Assembly (NCBI GenBank): GCA_964479465.1
Contig: CAYZMG010000079.1
Coordinates: 1 to 18,029, forward strand
From: CADCTB01 sp964479465
GTDB lineage: Bacteria; Actinomycetota; Acidimicrobiia; Acidimicrobiales; AC-14
Reading direction: 5' to 3'
DNA: 18,029 nucleotides
The notes beneath the pieces were generated by a model, which worked only from the letters and a program-made list of their open reading frames with translations, did not search any database and had not been told where the DNA came from. The translations under genes were made by a program, and so were the position numbers. Position 1 is the first letter of the stretch. Every line of letters begins with the position of its first letter. This document shows, piece by piece, positions 7,434-14,511 of the stretch.

Positions 7434-7450
7434 AGAGCAGCGGACCTCTC

Positions 7451-8047
7451 ATGACCAAACCAAATGTCGACCCGGCAAGGGCTACCCAACGGCGCTTCCA
7501 CGATCTGGTCGCGCCACAGCTGGCGCTCCTGTACTCCCTCGCGCGCCGTCTCGTGGCCGACGACGCGGAGGACGCCGTGCAGGACTGCCTGCTCAAGGCG
7601 TACCGCGCCTTCCCCAGGCTGCGGGACCAGAGCGCGAGCCGGTCGTGGCTGGTTGCAATCCTTCTCAACTGCTGCCGCGACCGGGGCCGGAGCCAGTCGC
7701 GTGACCCGGAGGAACCGCACGACCTGGAACAGCTCGACCGCTTCTCCCTTTTCCGCAAGATCGCCGACGAGGATCCGTTCCCGTACTCCGACTCGCTGCA
7801 TGTGGACTTCCTCGCCCAGCTTTCCCGAGAGGACGTGCACGAGGTGTTGTGGTCGATGCCGGTGATCTACCGGACGCCGCTCGTGCTCGTGCACATGGAA
7901 GGATTCCCCACCAAGGAGGTGGCTGGCATGCTCGACTGCCCGTTGGGGACGGTCCTGGCCCGCCTGCACCGCGGCCGCAAGCTCTTCGAGAGGCGGCTGT
8001 GGGAGCACGCCGAGACCACCGGCCTGCTTAAGGAACCGGTGCGATGA
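7451..8047 (+). CDS. ECF RNA polymerase sigma factor, SigR/SigH-like
   Basis: This 198-aa sigma-70 family protein has region 2 at about residues 20-80 (LYSLARRLVADDAEDAVQD, then AYRAFPRLRDQ and SWLVAILLNCCRDRGR). Region 4 spans about 125-190 (LWSMPVIYRTPLVLVHMEGF, TKEVAGMLDCPLGTVLARLH, RGRKLFERRL). The VHMEGF-x-KEVA-x7-GTV-x-RLHRGR pattern resembles the SigR/SigH (ECF12) class, which controls thiol-oxidative stress in Streptomyces and mycobacteria. The gene overlaps the anti-sigma gene by ATGA, so the two are translationally coupled. A candidate self-recognised promoter lies 18 bases upstream. The ribosome binding site is weak. The regulon within this window probably includes osmC and both methyltransferases. 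Confidence 0.92.
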   Translation: MTKPNVDPARATQRRFHDLVAPQLALLYSLARRLVADDAEDAVQDCLLKAYRAFPRLRDQSASRSWLVAILLNCCRDRGRSQSRDPEEPHDLEQLDRFSLFRKIADEDPFPYSDSLHVDFLAQLSREDVHEVLWSMPVIYRTPLVLVHMEGFPTKEVAGMLDCPLGTVLARLHRGRKLFERRLWEHAETTGLLKEPVR

Positions 8048-8280
8048 TCACCTGCAGCCAGGCCGTCAGACAGCTCTGGGAGTTCCTCGACGGCAGCGTC
8101 GGCGTCCTCGACCGCCAGGCGATCGAGGAGCACCTCCGGTTCTGCCGCCGGTGCTGCGGCGAGCTGGAGTTCGCCGAGGAGCTGCGTCGCTTCCTCGGCT
8201 CCCACGCCGCTGCCGACATTCCCCCGGACGTTCACGCCCGGCTGCTCGCCACCCTGGAGAACCTGGAGGACAGCCTATGA
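8044..8280 (+). CDS. RsrA-like zinc-binding anti-sigma factor
   Basis: The 78-aa protein has Cys4, His30, Cys34 and Cys37, with an extra Cys38, in the segment EEHLRFCRRCCGE. The intervals C-26-H-4-C-3-C equal those of RsrA (C11, H37, C41, C44), where these residues hold zinc and form a disulfide that releases SigR. The helical sequence WEFLDGSVGVLDRQAIEEHL is also like the ZAS anti-sigma domain. It should bind the upstream ECF factor in the reduced, zinc-loaded state and let go on oxidation or on binding of a thiophilic metal or metalloid. Start and stop both overlap neighbours by ATGA. It has no membrane segment, so sensing would be cytosolic. Confidence 0.88.
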   Translation: MITCSQAVRQLWEFLDGSVGVLDRQAIEEHLRFCRRCCGELEFAEELRRFLGSHAAADIPPDVHARLLATLENLEDSL

Positions 8281-9071
8281 CCGCGAGAGACCTCCTGTAC
8301 GCGAACGAGACTCGCAGCCAAGTCCGCGATGCCTATGAACGGGTGACGTCGACGCGAGGGCTGGTCGCCCAGCGGCTGTACAGCTCCGAGGAGCTTTCTC
8401 AGGTGCCGGCGCTCGCCGCCGCGTTCTCCTTCGGTGTGGGCAACCACGTCGACGACGCCGGCATCCGGCCCGGCGACCGCGTGCTCGACCTTGGATGCGG
8501 CGCGGGCATCGACGCCATCCTCGCCGCCCGGCGCGCCGGTGGCTCCGGCAGGGTCTACGCCCTCGACTTCCTGCCCGAGATGCTCCGCCGCACCGCCCGT
8601 GCCGCGGCCGACGCAGGGCTGGACAACGTGGCGCCCATCGAGGCGGAGATGGAGTGCATCCCGCTCACGGCCGGCGCCGTGGACCGGATCATCTCCAACG
8701 GCGCGGTCAACCTCTCGCCGCGCAAGGCGCGCGTCTTCGCTGAGTGCGGGCGGGTGCTACGGGAGGGCGGAGTGTTCTGTGCCTCGGACCTGACGGTGGA
8801 GGAGGAGGATCTCCCACCGGAGGTACGTACCCATCCGGCGGCGTGGGCCGGTTGAGTGGCCGGTGCACTGGCGGAGCGTGACTTCGTCGAGAAGCTGTAC
8901 CGGGCAGGGTTCCGCGACGTGGAGATCGTCCGCAGAGAGGCGGTCGGCATGGATCAGCTCGCCCTCTACCCTCTCTTCACCGAGGACCTGCTCGACCTCA
9001 TGCGACGGCTCATCCCGCGGGAGCGCCACGATTCGGTGGCCACGGCGATCATCGTGCGAGCGTGCCGCTGA
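8277..9071 (+). CDS. ArsM-like SAM-dependent methyltransferase with in-frame UGA (predicted Sec193)
   Basis: The frame runs from ATG 8277 (ATGA overlap with the anti-sigma gene) to the stop at 9069-9071, with one internal TGA at 8853-8855. Read through, it gives 264 aa. SAM motif I is VLDLGCGAGIDA (69-80), the ribose-binding acidic residue is Asp98 in YALDF, and IISNGAVNLSPRKARVF (138-154) with VLREGGVF are typical of arsenite methyltransferase-like enzymes. The UGA falls in AAWAG-UGA-VAGALAERDF. ArsM-like proteins have C-[IV]-AGAL here, with the Cys as a substrate-binding residue. The 71 residues after the UGA (LYRAGFRDVEIVRREA onward) complete the fold, so this is not random 3' sequence. 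A SECIS-like hairpin follows. If not Sec, the gene would be a nonsense-disrupted pseudogene. The substrate (As, Se or another thiophile) is unproven. Confidence 0.85.
8870..8888 (+). promoter_or_regulatory. Candidate bacterial SECIS hairpin of methyltransferase 1
   Basis: GGCGGAG (8870-8876) pairs with CTTCGTC (8882-8888) in a 7-bp stem that includes two G-U pairs, leaving the loop CGUGA (8877-8881). The loop starts 22 nt after the UGA and has G as its second base. This fits the general bacterial SECIS layout: a stem-loop inside the coding region shortly after UGA, with a G in the first two loop bases. The same pentaloop occurs in methyltransferase 2. Pairing was judged by eye. Confidence 0.6.
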
Positions 9072-9084
9072 CCGCGGCCACGAC

Positions 9085-9113
9085 GCAATAGGACGGAGAG
9101 GCGCGTCGTCTCC
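9085..9113 (+). promoter_or_regulatory. Second copy of the ECF-type promoter, upstream of osmC
   Basis: GCAATA (9085-9090), 16 bases, CGTCTCC (9107-9113) reproduces the element before the sigma gene with identical spacing. The 16-base spacer sequences differ, which argues for a selected bipartite site rather than a recent duplication. It gives osmC and methyltransferase 2 their own promoter inside the cluster, with a leader of roughly 35 bases before the ATG at 9155. Confidence 0.7.
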
Positions 9114-9154
9114 GTAGGTAGGCGAGACACCCCCTACCGGAAGGAGATGAGGGC

Positions 9155-9724
9155 ATGGCCCAGACCGAGACCATCCTGCGCAACGGGATCAACGTGACCC
9201 AGTTGCTGGAGACGATCGAGGCGACCCAGGCCGACGACGCGCTGGGCACGTTCACGTTCCGGGCCGCCAGCACGTGGAAGGAGGGCACGTACAACGTCGG
9301 CACGATCAACGGCTTCACCCACGCTGGGAGCGAGGACGGCACCCGCACGGGGCCGTTCCTCCTCGACGGCGACGAGCCCCCTGTCCTGCTGGGAGGCAAC
9401 CGGGGTCCGAACGCCGTCGAGCTCGTGCTCCAGGCCCTGGGCTTCTGCTACGCCGTCGGCTACGTGGCCAATGCCGCCGCCCGCGGTATCGAGATCACGC
9501 GAATGGACTACGAGGTCGAAGGCGACATCGACGTCCGCAACTTCCTGGGTCAGGACGGTCCACGGCCAGGTTTCACCCAGATCCGCGTGAAGGGCACCGT
9601 GTCGAGCCCGAACGCCACGCCCTCCGAGCTGACGGAGCTGTGTGAGTACGTGCAGGCCACCTCGCCCGTGCGCGACATCGTCGCCAACCCGGTGCCGGTC
9701 ACGACGTCGCTGGAGATCGCATGA
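9155..9724 (+). CDS. OsmC/Ohr-family protein (thiol-dependent peroxidase)
   Basis: The 189-aa product has the two-Cys arrangement of OsmC/Ohr proteins: Cys98 in LQALGFCYAVGYVANAAA, following GPNAVEL, and Cys163 in ELTELCEYVQATSPVRDIV. These pair in the family to reduce organic hydroperoxides at a dimer interface. The N-terminal strand region (GTFTFRAASTWKEGTYNVG) also fits. Start ATG 9155 is fixed by a strong GGAAGGAG site. It ends in an ATGA overlap with methyltransferase 2, so the two are coupled. A copy of the ECF promoter element precedes it. Both active positions use ordinary Cys codons, unlike the flanking methyltransferases. It may protect or recycle the reactive selenol enzymes, which is inference. 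Confidence 0.9.
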   Translation: MAQTETILRNGINVTQLLETIEATQADDALGTFTFRAASTWKEGTYNVGTINGFTHAGSEDGTRTGPFLLDGDEPPVLLGGNRGPNAVELVLQALGFCYAVGYVANAAARGIEITRMDYEVEGDIDVRNFLGQDGPRPGFTQIRVKGTVSSPNATPSELTELCEYVQATSPVRDIVANPVPVTTSLEIA

Positions 9725-10557
9725 CCGTCGACCAGGCCATGGTGGACCGCGCCACTCTGCGGGAGCGGGTCAAGGACAAGTACCGGGAGGTGGCCACCCG
9801 CCCGGATGCGACGTTCCACTTCCACACCGGGCGCCCGCTGGCCGCCCTCCTAGGCTACGAGGCGGCCGCGGTCGACCGGCTGCCGGACAGCGCCGTCGAG
9901 TCCTTCGCCGGCGTCGGCAACCCGTTCTCGCTCCGCCGCCTCGAGCGGGGCGAGCGCGTGATCGACGTGGGTTCGGGCGCCGGCTTCGACACCTTCTTCG
10001 GGGCCGGCCAGGTTGGCCCCCAGGGTGCTGTCGTCGGGGTCGACATGACGGCCGAGATGCTGGAGAGGTCCCGGCGGACGGCGGGCGAGATGGGCATGAC
10101 GCACGTCGAGTTCCGCCAAGGTTTCGCCGAGGAGCTCCCTGTGCCAGAGGGCTGGGCCGACGTGGTGATCTCGAACGGCGTGATCAACCTCTGCCCTGAC
10201 AAGCGGGCCGTGTTCGCCGAGTTGCACCGCGTGCTGCGGCCCGGAGGCTGGCTGCAGTTCGCCGACATCGCCACCGGACGCCCCGTGCCCCCCGAGGCCC
10301 TCCGCGACATCGATCTGTGGACCGGCTGAATTGCCGGCGGACTGCCCCGTGAGGGCTGGCTACAGATGCTCGAACAGAGCGGCTTCGACCCGGTCGCCGT
10401 AGGGGAGCCGGTGGACACGTTCGCTGGCGCGGGGGGAGAAGGCAGCGCCCGGGCCTTCGACGTGCACGGCTACGCCTTCCTCGCCCGCAAGTCGGGCCCA
10501 CGCACCCAAGCTTCGCTCGGCCGTGAAGCGGCAGGAGACCAAAATTTGGACCCCTGA
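9721..10557 (+). CDS. Second ArsM-like SAM-dependent methyltransferase with in-frame UGA (predicted Sec203)
   Basis: The frame starts at ATG 9721, has one internal TGA at 10327-10329 and ends at the TGA at 10555-10557. Motif I is VIDVGSGAGFDTFF (about 80-93), the acidic residue is Asp108 in VVGVDMTAEML, then VVISNGVINLCPDKRAVFAE and RVLRPGGWLQFADI. The UGA lies in DIDLWTG-UGA-IAGGLPREGW, where family members have CIAGGLPR. The downstream part (MLEQSGFDPVAV, then ARAFDVHGYAFLARK) is the expected family C-terminus, so translation must cross the UGA to make a whole enzyme. Homology ends near 10495; the last 18 or so residues read into the adjoining integrase remnant and may not be native. It is only partly similar to methyltransferase 1, so the pair is not a fresh duplication. 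Confidence 0.85.
10344..10356 (+). promoter_or_regulatory. Candidate bacterial SECIS hairpin of methyltransferase 2
   Basis: GCCC (10344-10347) pairs with GGGC (10353-10356) around the loop CGUGA (10348-10352). Discontinuous extra pairing is possible below a U-U mismatch, and GCC (10333-10335) can pair with GGC (10358-10360) as a lower stem. The loop begins 19 nt after the UGA, with G as second base. It is the same pentaloop as in methyltransferase 1, set one codon closer. Confidence 0.6.
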
Positions 10558-11090
10558 CGAGCTCCAACTGTTCCTGGACCTGGCCGCTGACAATCGGAAC
10601 CACGCGGCATGGCTCGTGATCCTCCAAACCGGCATGCGCCGCGGTGAGGTGCTCGGCCTTCGATGGAGCGAGGTCGACCTCGACCGGCGAAGGCGCCGTA
10701 CGCCAGGCGGTGATCCTCGTCGCCTACAAGCTCATGACGTCAAGACCGACGCCGGGCGACGCTCGATCACTCTGAACGAGCGCACGATCGCCGTGCTGAA
10801 GGCTTGGCGGAGGCGACAGTGCGCCAAGCGAGAGCTCGTCGGCCCAGCGGCCTACCAGACAAGGGATCTGGTCTTCTCCCAGTCCTTCGATCGCCTCGTG
10901 GCGCGTTCCTCGCTCTCACGGATATGACTTCACGACCTGAGGCACACGCACGGTTTGAATCGGCCTGGGCCCGATGGAGGCTCGTTGGGTTGGATCCGGG
11001 CCGATTCGGATTCAGTCCCCCTCAAGGCTGCGGCTGGGTCATGCGAACCTTGTGGGTGCCCACACCGACCCGGCGATCAGGGGCGCACGC
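10520..11090 (+). pseudogene. Tyrosine-recombinase (phage/ICE integrase) remnant
   Basis: The N-terminal arm/core-binding domain is absent; homology starts abruptly at RQETKIWTPDELQLFLDL. The catalytic-domain start ILQTGMRRGEVLGLRWSEVDL contains the first catalytic Arg. A stretch in a second frame gives AVRQAVILVAYKL, and the first frame then resumes with HDVKTDAGRRSITLNERT, so two compensating frameshifts lie near 10685 and 10730. A TGA at 10925-10927 interrupts just before LHDLRHTH, the H-x-x-R box, where relatives have Arg. After a degraded stretch, LRLGHANL appears in another frame at about 11026-11049, matching the LGH box. The C-terminal Tyr is not recognisable. The gene is clearly dead. 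It may have belonged to the element that left the tRNA-Ala scar at 3240. Confidence 0.75.
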
Positions 11091-11282
11091 CGGCTCAGAG
11101 AGCATTGTTAAGGGGTCGGGCGTCACACGAGTGCTTCATGCGCCCGATGTACGTTCGAGGCGTGACGGAGCCTGATACCGCGAGATGACAGTCCGACAGC
11201 GATCCATCTGATTTCAGTAGTGTCCGTCCAGGTCCGAGACGAGGCAGGTACCCGCCCAGGGATACCCAGCACGCCAGGGGTC

Positions 11283-11300
11283 GGCGACGTCTTTGTCGCC
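11283..11300 (-). terminator. Hairpin downstream of the trefoil/AMIN-like gene
   Basis: GGCGAC (11283-11288) and GTCGCC (11295-11300) form a perfect 6-bp stem with a 6-base loop, 36 bases past the stop codon of the minus-strand gene. There is no U-tract, as is common for actinobacterial terminators. The rest of 11091-11336 shows no gene. Confidence 0.45.
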
Positions 11301-11336
11301 GGGCCCCCTGCTCGATGACCCTGCCGAACGGTGCGT

Positions 11337-12842
11337 TTACGAGGCGGCCACGTCGATCACGACCCGCTGGGACGAGTCGAGCCGGTTGACCTGGAACGGC
11401 AGCCGGTCGGTGACCCCGACGAAGAAGGTGTGGACACCCTCGAACACGATGTCTTCGACGACCTCGACGGTCGGCCCCGTGCCGGGCAGGGCCAGGCGGT
11501 CGGGCCCGTCCCAAGGCTCTACGCCGGCAGGAGCGTCCGGCGGCAGGGCGATGTTCGTCAGGTTCACCTGGAGGATGGCGTCCCCGTCGACGTCGATGGG
11601 CTGGCCTGAGCCGGCAGCCCGGGCCTCGTCGACGTAGCGGATGTTCCAGCCGGCCTGGCCCTGACCGCCGATGTCGAACACCATGCGGTCGAAGCCGTTG
11701 TGCCGACCGAGGCGCACGTCGGTGACCGAGACCGCCGGCGCGGCGCCGTCGGCCACCTCGTTGCCGGCGTCGATGCCGGGCGCCAAGACGTCGTCGCCGT
11801 CGAGGCCGCCGTCACCGTTCCCGTCGTCCACGGGCTGGACGGCCAGGGCGTCGGCCATGGCGTCGAGGACCTCGACGTTGTGGCCGTGATCGTTGCCCTC
11901 CACGTCGTAGCTGGTCATCAGGACTGAGCGGTCCGTGCCCGCGTCGATGACGAAGCGGGTCGACTCCACGCCGGCCGGGCCGAGGCCCTCACCGGTGGTT
12001 TCGACGACCTGGCGCATAGCCTGGCGGCCGTCGACGGTGGTGGCCCGCTCGCTCTGGACCAGCAGTCCCGTCGGGTTCGAGGACTCCTCGAAGGGGAGCC
12101 GCTCGACCCGGATGATCACGGCCAGATCGCGGGGGTACTCCGTGTTCGGCTCGATGCTGAAGGGCTCGGGGTCGAACGCCGAGCAGGGCTGGACCGAAGG
12201 ATCGTTGACGTGCCAGCCCTCGGGGTACTGCACGGTCAGCGTCACGCCCCGCGCCTGGTGGGTGCACAGCTGGGTGAGGCGCACGTCGCCGTTCCCGTTC
12301 CCCTCCTCGCCGCGCTGCCAGCGCTGGTTGGCGCCGCCGTTCCAGGGCCACTGGATCACCCGGGCCCCGGGGTCCTGCGAGCGGGCGGCCACATCGAGGG
12401 CCATGCCGCTGTGGACGGCGACGATTCTCTCGCCCGGTCCTTCGACGTCCTCGACCCGCCAACGCTGGTTGGCCCCGCCGTTCCAGGGCCACTGGATGAC
12501 CCGGGCGCCGGCGGCCTGCGAGGCACCGGCCACGTCGAGCACCTGGCCGCTGTGGCCGGCCACGATGCGGTAGGTCCCGTCGTCGAGGGGCTCGAACGTC
12601 CAGCGCTGGTTCGGCTGGTCGTTGGGCGACCACTGGATCACCTGGGCGCCGGCGGCCTGGGAGACGCCCGACACGTCCAGGGCCTGGCCGCTGTGAGACG
12701 CGATCACGGTCGTGCCCGTCGGCTGGGCCGTCCGGGCCTCGGCCGGCGATGCTCCGGGGAGCAGCGCTGCCACCAGCGAGACGACGCCAGCGAAGGCCAA
12801 GGTCAGTAGGGGCGATCGTATTCGGAAAGCGTGGGAAGTCAT
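11337..12842 (-). CDS. Secreted ricin-type beta-trefoil protein with AMIN-like C-terminal domain
   Basis: The 501-aa protein has a Sec signal peptide (basic start, then LLTLAFAGVVSLVAALLPG and an A-E-A cleavage region near residue 36). One beta-trefoil follows, with three 47-residue repeats (about 45-180), each ending in IQW-x5-NQRW; this QxW motif usually binds carbohydrate. A middle domain (about 193-336) starts VTLTVQYPEGWHVND. After a Gly/Asp linker comes an AMIN-like domain (about 370-500) with VTDVRLGRHNGFDRMVFD and RLPFQVNRLDSSQRVVIDV. ATG 12842 is preceded by AGGAGGGAAC, a strong ribosome binding site, so the long upstream open frame is not coding. A role at the cell envelope, binding glycans, is inferred. 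The middle and AMIN-like domains recur in the lipoprotein at 14512. Confidence 0.88.
   Translation of the reverse strand: MTSHAFRIRSPLLTLAFAGVVSLVAALLPGASPAEARTAQPTGTTVIASHSGQALDVSGVSQAAGAQVIQWSPNDQPNQRWTFEPLDDGTYRIVAGHSGQVLDVAGASQAAGARVIQWPWNGGANQRWRVEDVEGPGERIVAVHSGMALDVAARSQDPGARVIQWPWNGGANQRWQRGEEGNGNGDVRLTQLCTHQARGVTLTVQYPEGWHVNDPSVQPCSAFDPEPFSIEPNTEYPRDLAVIIRVERLPFEESSNPTGLLVQSERATTVDGRQAMRQVVETTGEGLGPAGVESTRFVIDAGTDRSVLMTSYDVEGNDHGHNVEVLDAMADALAVQPVDDGNGDGGLDGDDVLAPGIDAGNEVADGAAPAVSVTDVRLGRHNGFDRMVFDIGGQGQAGWNIRYVDEARAAGSGQPIDVDGDAILQVNLTNIALPPDAPAGVEPWDGPDRLALPGTGPTVEVVEDIVFEGVHTFFVGVTDRLPFQVNRLDSSQRVVIDVAAS
12322..12648. repeat. Three in-gene DNA repeats, 141-bp period (trefoil repeats)
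   Basis: Near-identical 45-base blocks start at 12322 and 12463, with a more diverged copy at 12604. The 141-bp spacing equals 47 codons, one trefoil lobe. The two closer copies differ at only a few bases, suggesting recent duplication or gene conversion between lobes. Confidence 0.75.
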
Positions 12843-13347
12843 GTTCCCTCCTATGGGTTGCGTGTCGCCGGCTCCCGGGCACCGGGACCTCGCGGGCCCA
12901 CTCGGCGCGCCAGAGAGGCACGGCCAGCCGCCGGCGGTTGCACCAGCGGCTCTCTCCTCGCGCGCACCATTCCCGGACTGGGCCCGAACAAACCGTCGGG
13001 GCGGGGCTTGTGAACGAGCTGTTACACACGTTCCCGACGGCGTCACGAGCGGGTAACGGACGCCTTCGATCACCCGGATGTGGACGGGCGGCGGGTAGGT
13101 GACAAGGTGATGTCCACCTCGACGATCCATTTCGCTCCGGTGACATCTGGACCTCCCCTCTGGCGTCGGCCGGTTCCCCGGGTGGTGCCCGTCTGGGTGA
13201 CGACGACCCGGGCCAGCCGAGCGTCGACGGTCCTGCCGGTCGCCCTGACTGGGCGAGCAACGTCCCCGGCTTCGCCTTCGCCCTCGAAGCGTCGCCTCGC
13301 TCGACATCGCACGCACAGAGGTCGCCACGCAACCCAGGGCGGATGAC
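12843..13347. other. Divergent intergenic region between two exported-protein genes
   Basis: This 505-bp gap separates the minus-strand trefoil gene from the plus-strand lipoprotein gene and must hold both promoters. The only clear signal is the AGGAGGG ribosome binding site next to 12842. Frames within it are low-complexity Arg/Ser/Pro shadows. I found no convincing -10/-35 pair or RNA structure. Confidence 0.5.
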
Positions 13348-14340
13348 ATGACCCGGATCGACATGGCGGCCACGGCGAAAGCCCGAGCGTGGCAGATGGT
13401 GACCAGCACCGGCCTCGGGCTGGTGATGGCGATCGTTCTCGCAGCCTGCGGCGGCGACGATGGCAAGAGCGCGGCGACGACCACCACCACGACCTTGGTG
13501 CCGCGTCCCGATCGGTGGGTCGGCATCACCGATGACGGTCGTCTGGTGGTGGTGGATGCCGAGAGTGGCGAGCACGCCAGGGTGCTCGGCGAGTTCGACC
13601 ACCCCGACGAGTGCCCCAAGGCCGGCGAACCGGCCGCCGGCTGCCGGTGGGTCGTAGAGGTGGCGCTGAGCCCTGACGGACAGCAGGTCTACTACGAGAC
13701 GTGCTGCGAGCCGGCGCCAGGGGTGATCCACCGCGTGCCCATCGGCGGGGGCGAGCCCGAGATGGTGGTGTTCGGCGCCCATCCCGCCGTCGACGCCGCC
13801 GGCGAAAGGCTGGCGGTCGTCGAGCTCCAGTGGGTGACCATGCACGAGCTAGGCGGCGAGCGCGTCGTCCGGTTCCGTGACGACGATTCCCCGGCCATGC
13901 TCCATGGGATGACGTGGTCGCCCGACGGCGAACAGCTCGCGTTCGTGGCGTTCGACCGCAACGACGAGGCCGGGCGCCTGCACGTCCTCGACCTGAATGA
14001 GGCCGACAGTCTGGCCGACGCGTACGCGATCGGTCCGCCCAACGGGGGCCGCTCGTGGACGCTTCCCACGTTCAGGCGTGACGGTGCTCTGGTCGTCGTC
14101 GAGCAGGAACTGCAGGTCCCTAATTCCCCAGAGGGACCGGCGCGAGCCGTCGTCGTCGACCCGGGCAGCGGTGAGGTGCGCGAGCGCTTCGATCGATCCG
14201 GCGCCGTCCTGTCTCAGCACCACGACAGATCGGGCACGTATCTCCTCTACGTGCTCGCCGACGGCTCCGTGCGCTGGGAACTCGACGGTGCGGACAGCGG
14301 CGTGCTCGCCGACGGTGGCTATCTGGCGGCGACCTGGTGA
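13348..14340 (+). CDS. Beta-propeller (WD40/TolB-like) lipoprotein
   Basis: The 330-aa product has a lipoprotein signal: hydrophobic GLGLVMAIVLAAC with the lipobox Cys at residue 34. A Gly/Asp/Thr-rich linker (GGDDGKSAATTTTTT) typical of actinobacterial lipoproteins follows. The mature part has repeated blade motifs, VALSPDGQQVYY, MTWSPDGEQLAFVAFD, GRLHVLDLN and LPTFRRDGALVVV, as in TolB/PD40 and WD40-like propellers. It should be anchored on the outer face of the membrane. No enzymatic motif is visible, so a binding or scaffold role is most likely. The ATG at 13348 has a GGCGGATG ribosome binding site. The AMIN-like lipoprotein follows in the same direction after 171 bp. Confidence 0.82.
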   Translation: MTRIDMAATAKARAWQMVTSTGLGLVMAIVLAACGGDDGKSAATTTTTTLVPRPDRWVGITDDGRLVVVDAESGEHARVLGEFDHPDECPKAGEPAAGCRWVVEVALSPDGQQVYYETCCEPAPGVIHRVPIGGGEPEMVVFGAHPAVDAAGERLAVVELQWVTMHELGGERVVRFRDDDSPAMLHGMTWSPDGEQLAFVAFDRNDEAGRLHVLDLNEADSLADAYAIGPPNGGRSWTLPTFRRDGALVVVEQELQVPNSPEGPARAVVVDPGSGEVRERFDRSGAVLSQHHDRSGTYLLYVLADGSVRWELDGADSGVLADGGYLAATW

Positions 14341-14437
14341 CCCTCAACGTCGCGGGACTCCGCCGGCAGCTCGGGGAAACGGAACCTTTCGAAGTGCGGA
14401 GTTTGCGCGGACGTGCTGTTCCCCCCTGATCCCCACA

Positions 14438-14455
14438 TTGTCACGGGCTTGTCAC
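14438..14455. promoter_or_regulatory. Paired TTGTCAC boxes, 11 bp apart
   Basis: TTGTCAC occurs at 14438-14444 and 14449-14455, one helical turn apart, 57 bases before the lipoprotein start at 14512. The arrangement suits a regulator that binds as a tandem dimer, or a -35-like box with its operator. It overlaps GGGC/GCCC arms (14445-14448 and 14456-14459) that could form a small hairpin. Confidence 0.4.
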
Positions 14456-14511
14456 GCCCGCCGAAGGGGCGGTTAGCCGGGCGTGCCAGCCGGGCAGGCG
14501 GAAAAGGAATC

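Noticed and set aside
8277..10557. UGA reassigned to a normal amino acid in this organism
   Set aside because: UGA ends many genes in the window cleanly at expected C-termini (osmC, anti-sigma factor, sigma factor), so it still functions as stop. Only the two methyltransferase UGAs fall within conserved protein.
10925..10927. In-frame TGA before the LHDLRHTH box of the integrase, as a third selenocysteine codon
   Set aside because: Relatives have Arg (CGA) here, not Cys; the gene also has two frameshifts and lacks its N-terminus. This is ordinary decay.
12322..12648. CRISPR-like or minisatellite repeats
   Set aside because: The 141-bp period is 47 codons and coincides with the three trefoil lobes; they are coding repeats.
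12843..13619. Upstream extension of the trefoil protein frame
   Set aside because: The extension is Arg/Pro-rich antisense shadow. The signal peptide and strong ribosome binding site fix the start at 12842.
11989..13845. Long minus-strand ORF overlapping the trefoil gene and lipoprotein
   Set aside because: Low-complexity Arg/Gly/Pro product in a shadow frame of two well-supported genes.
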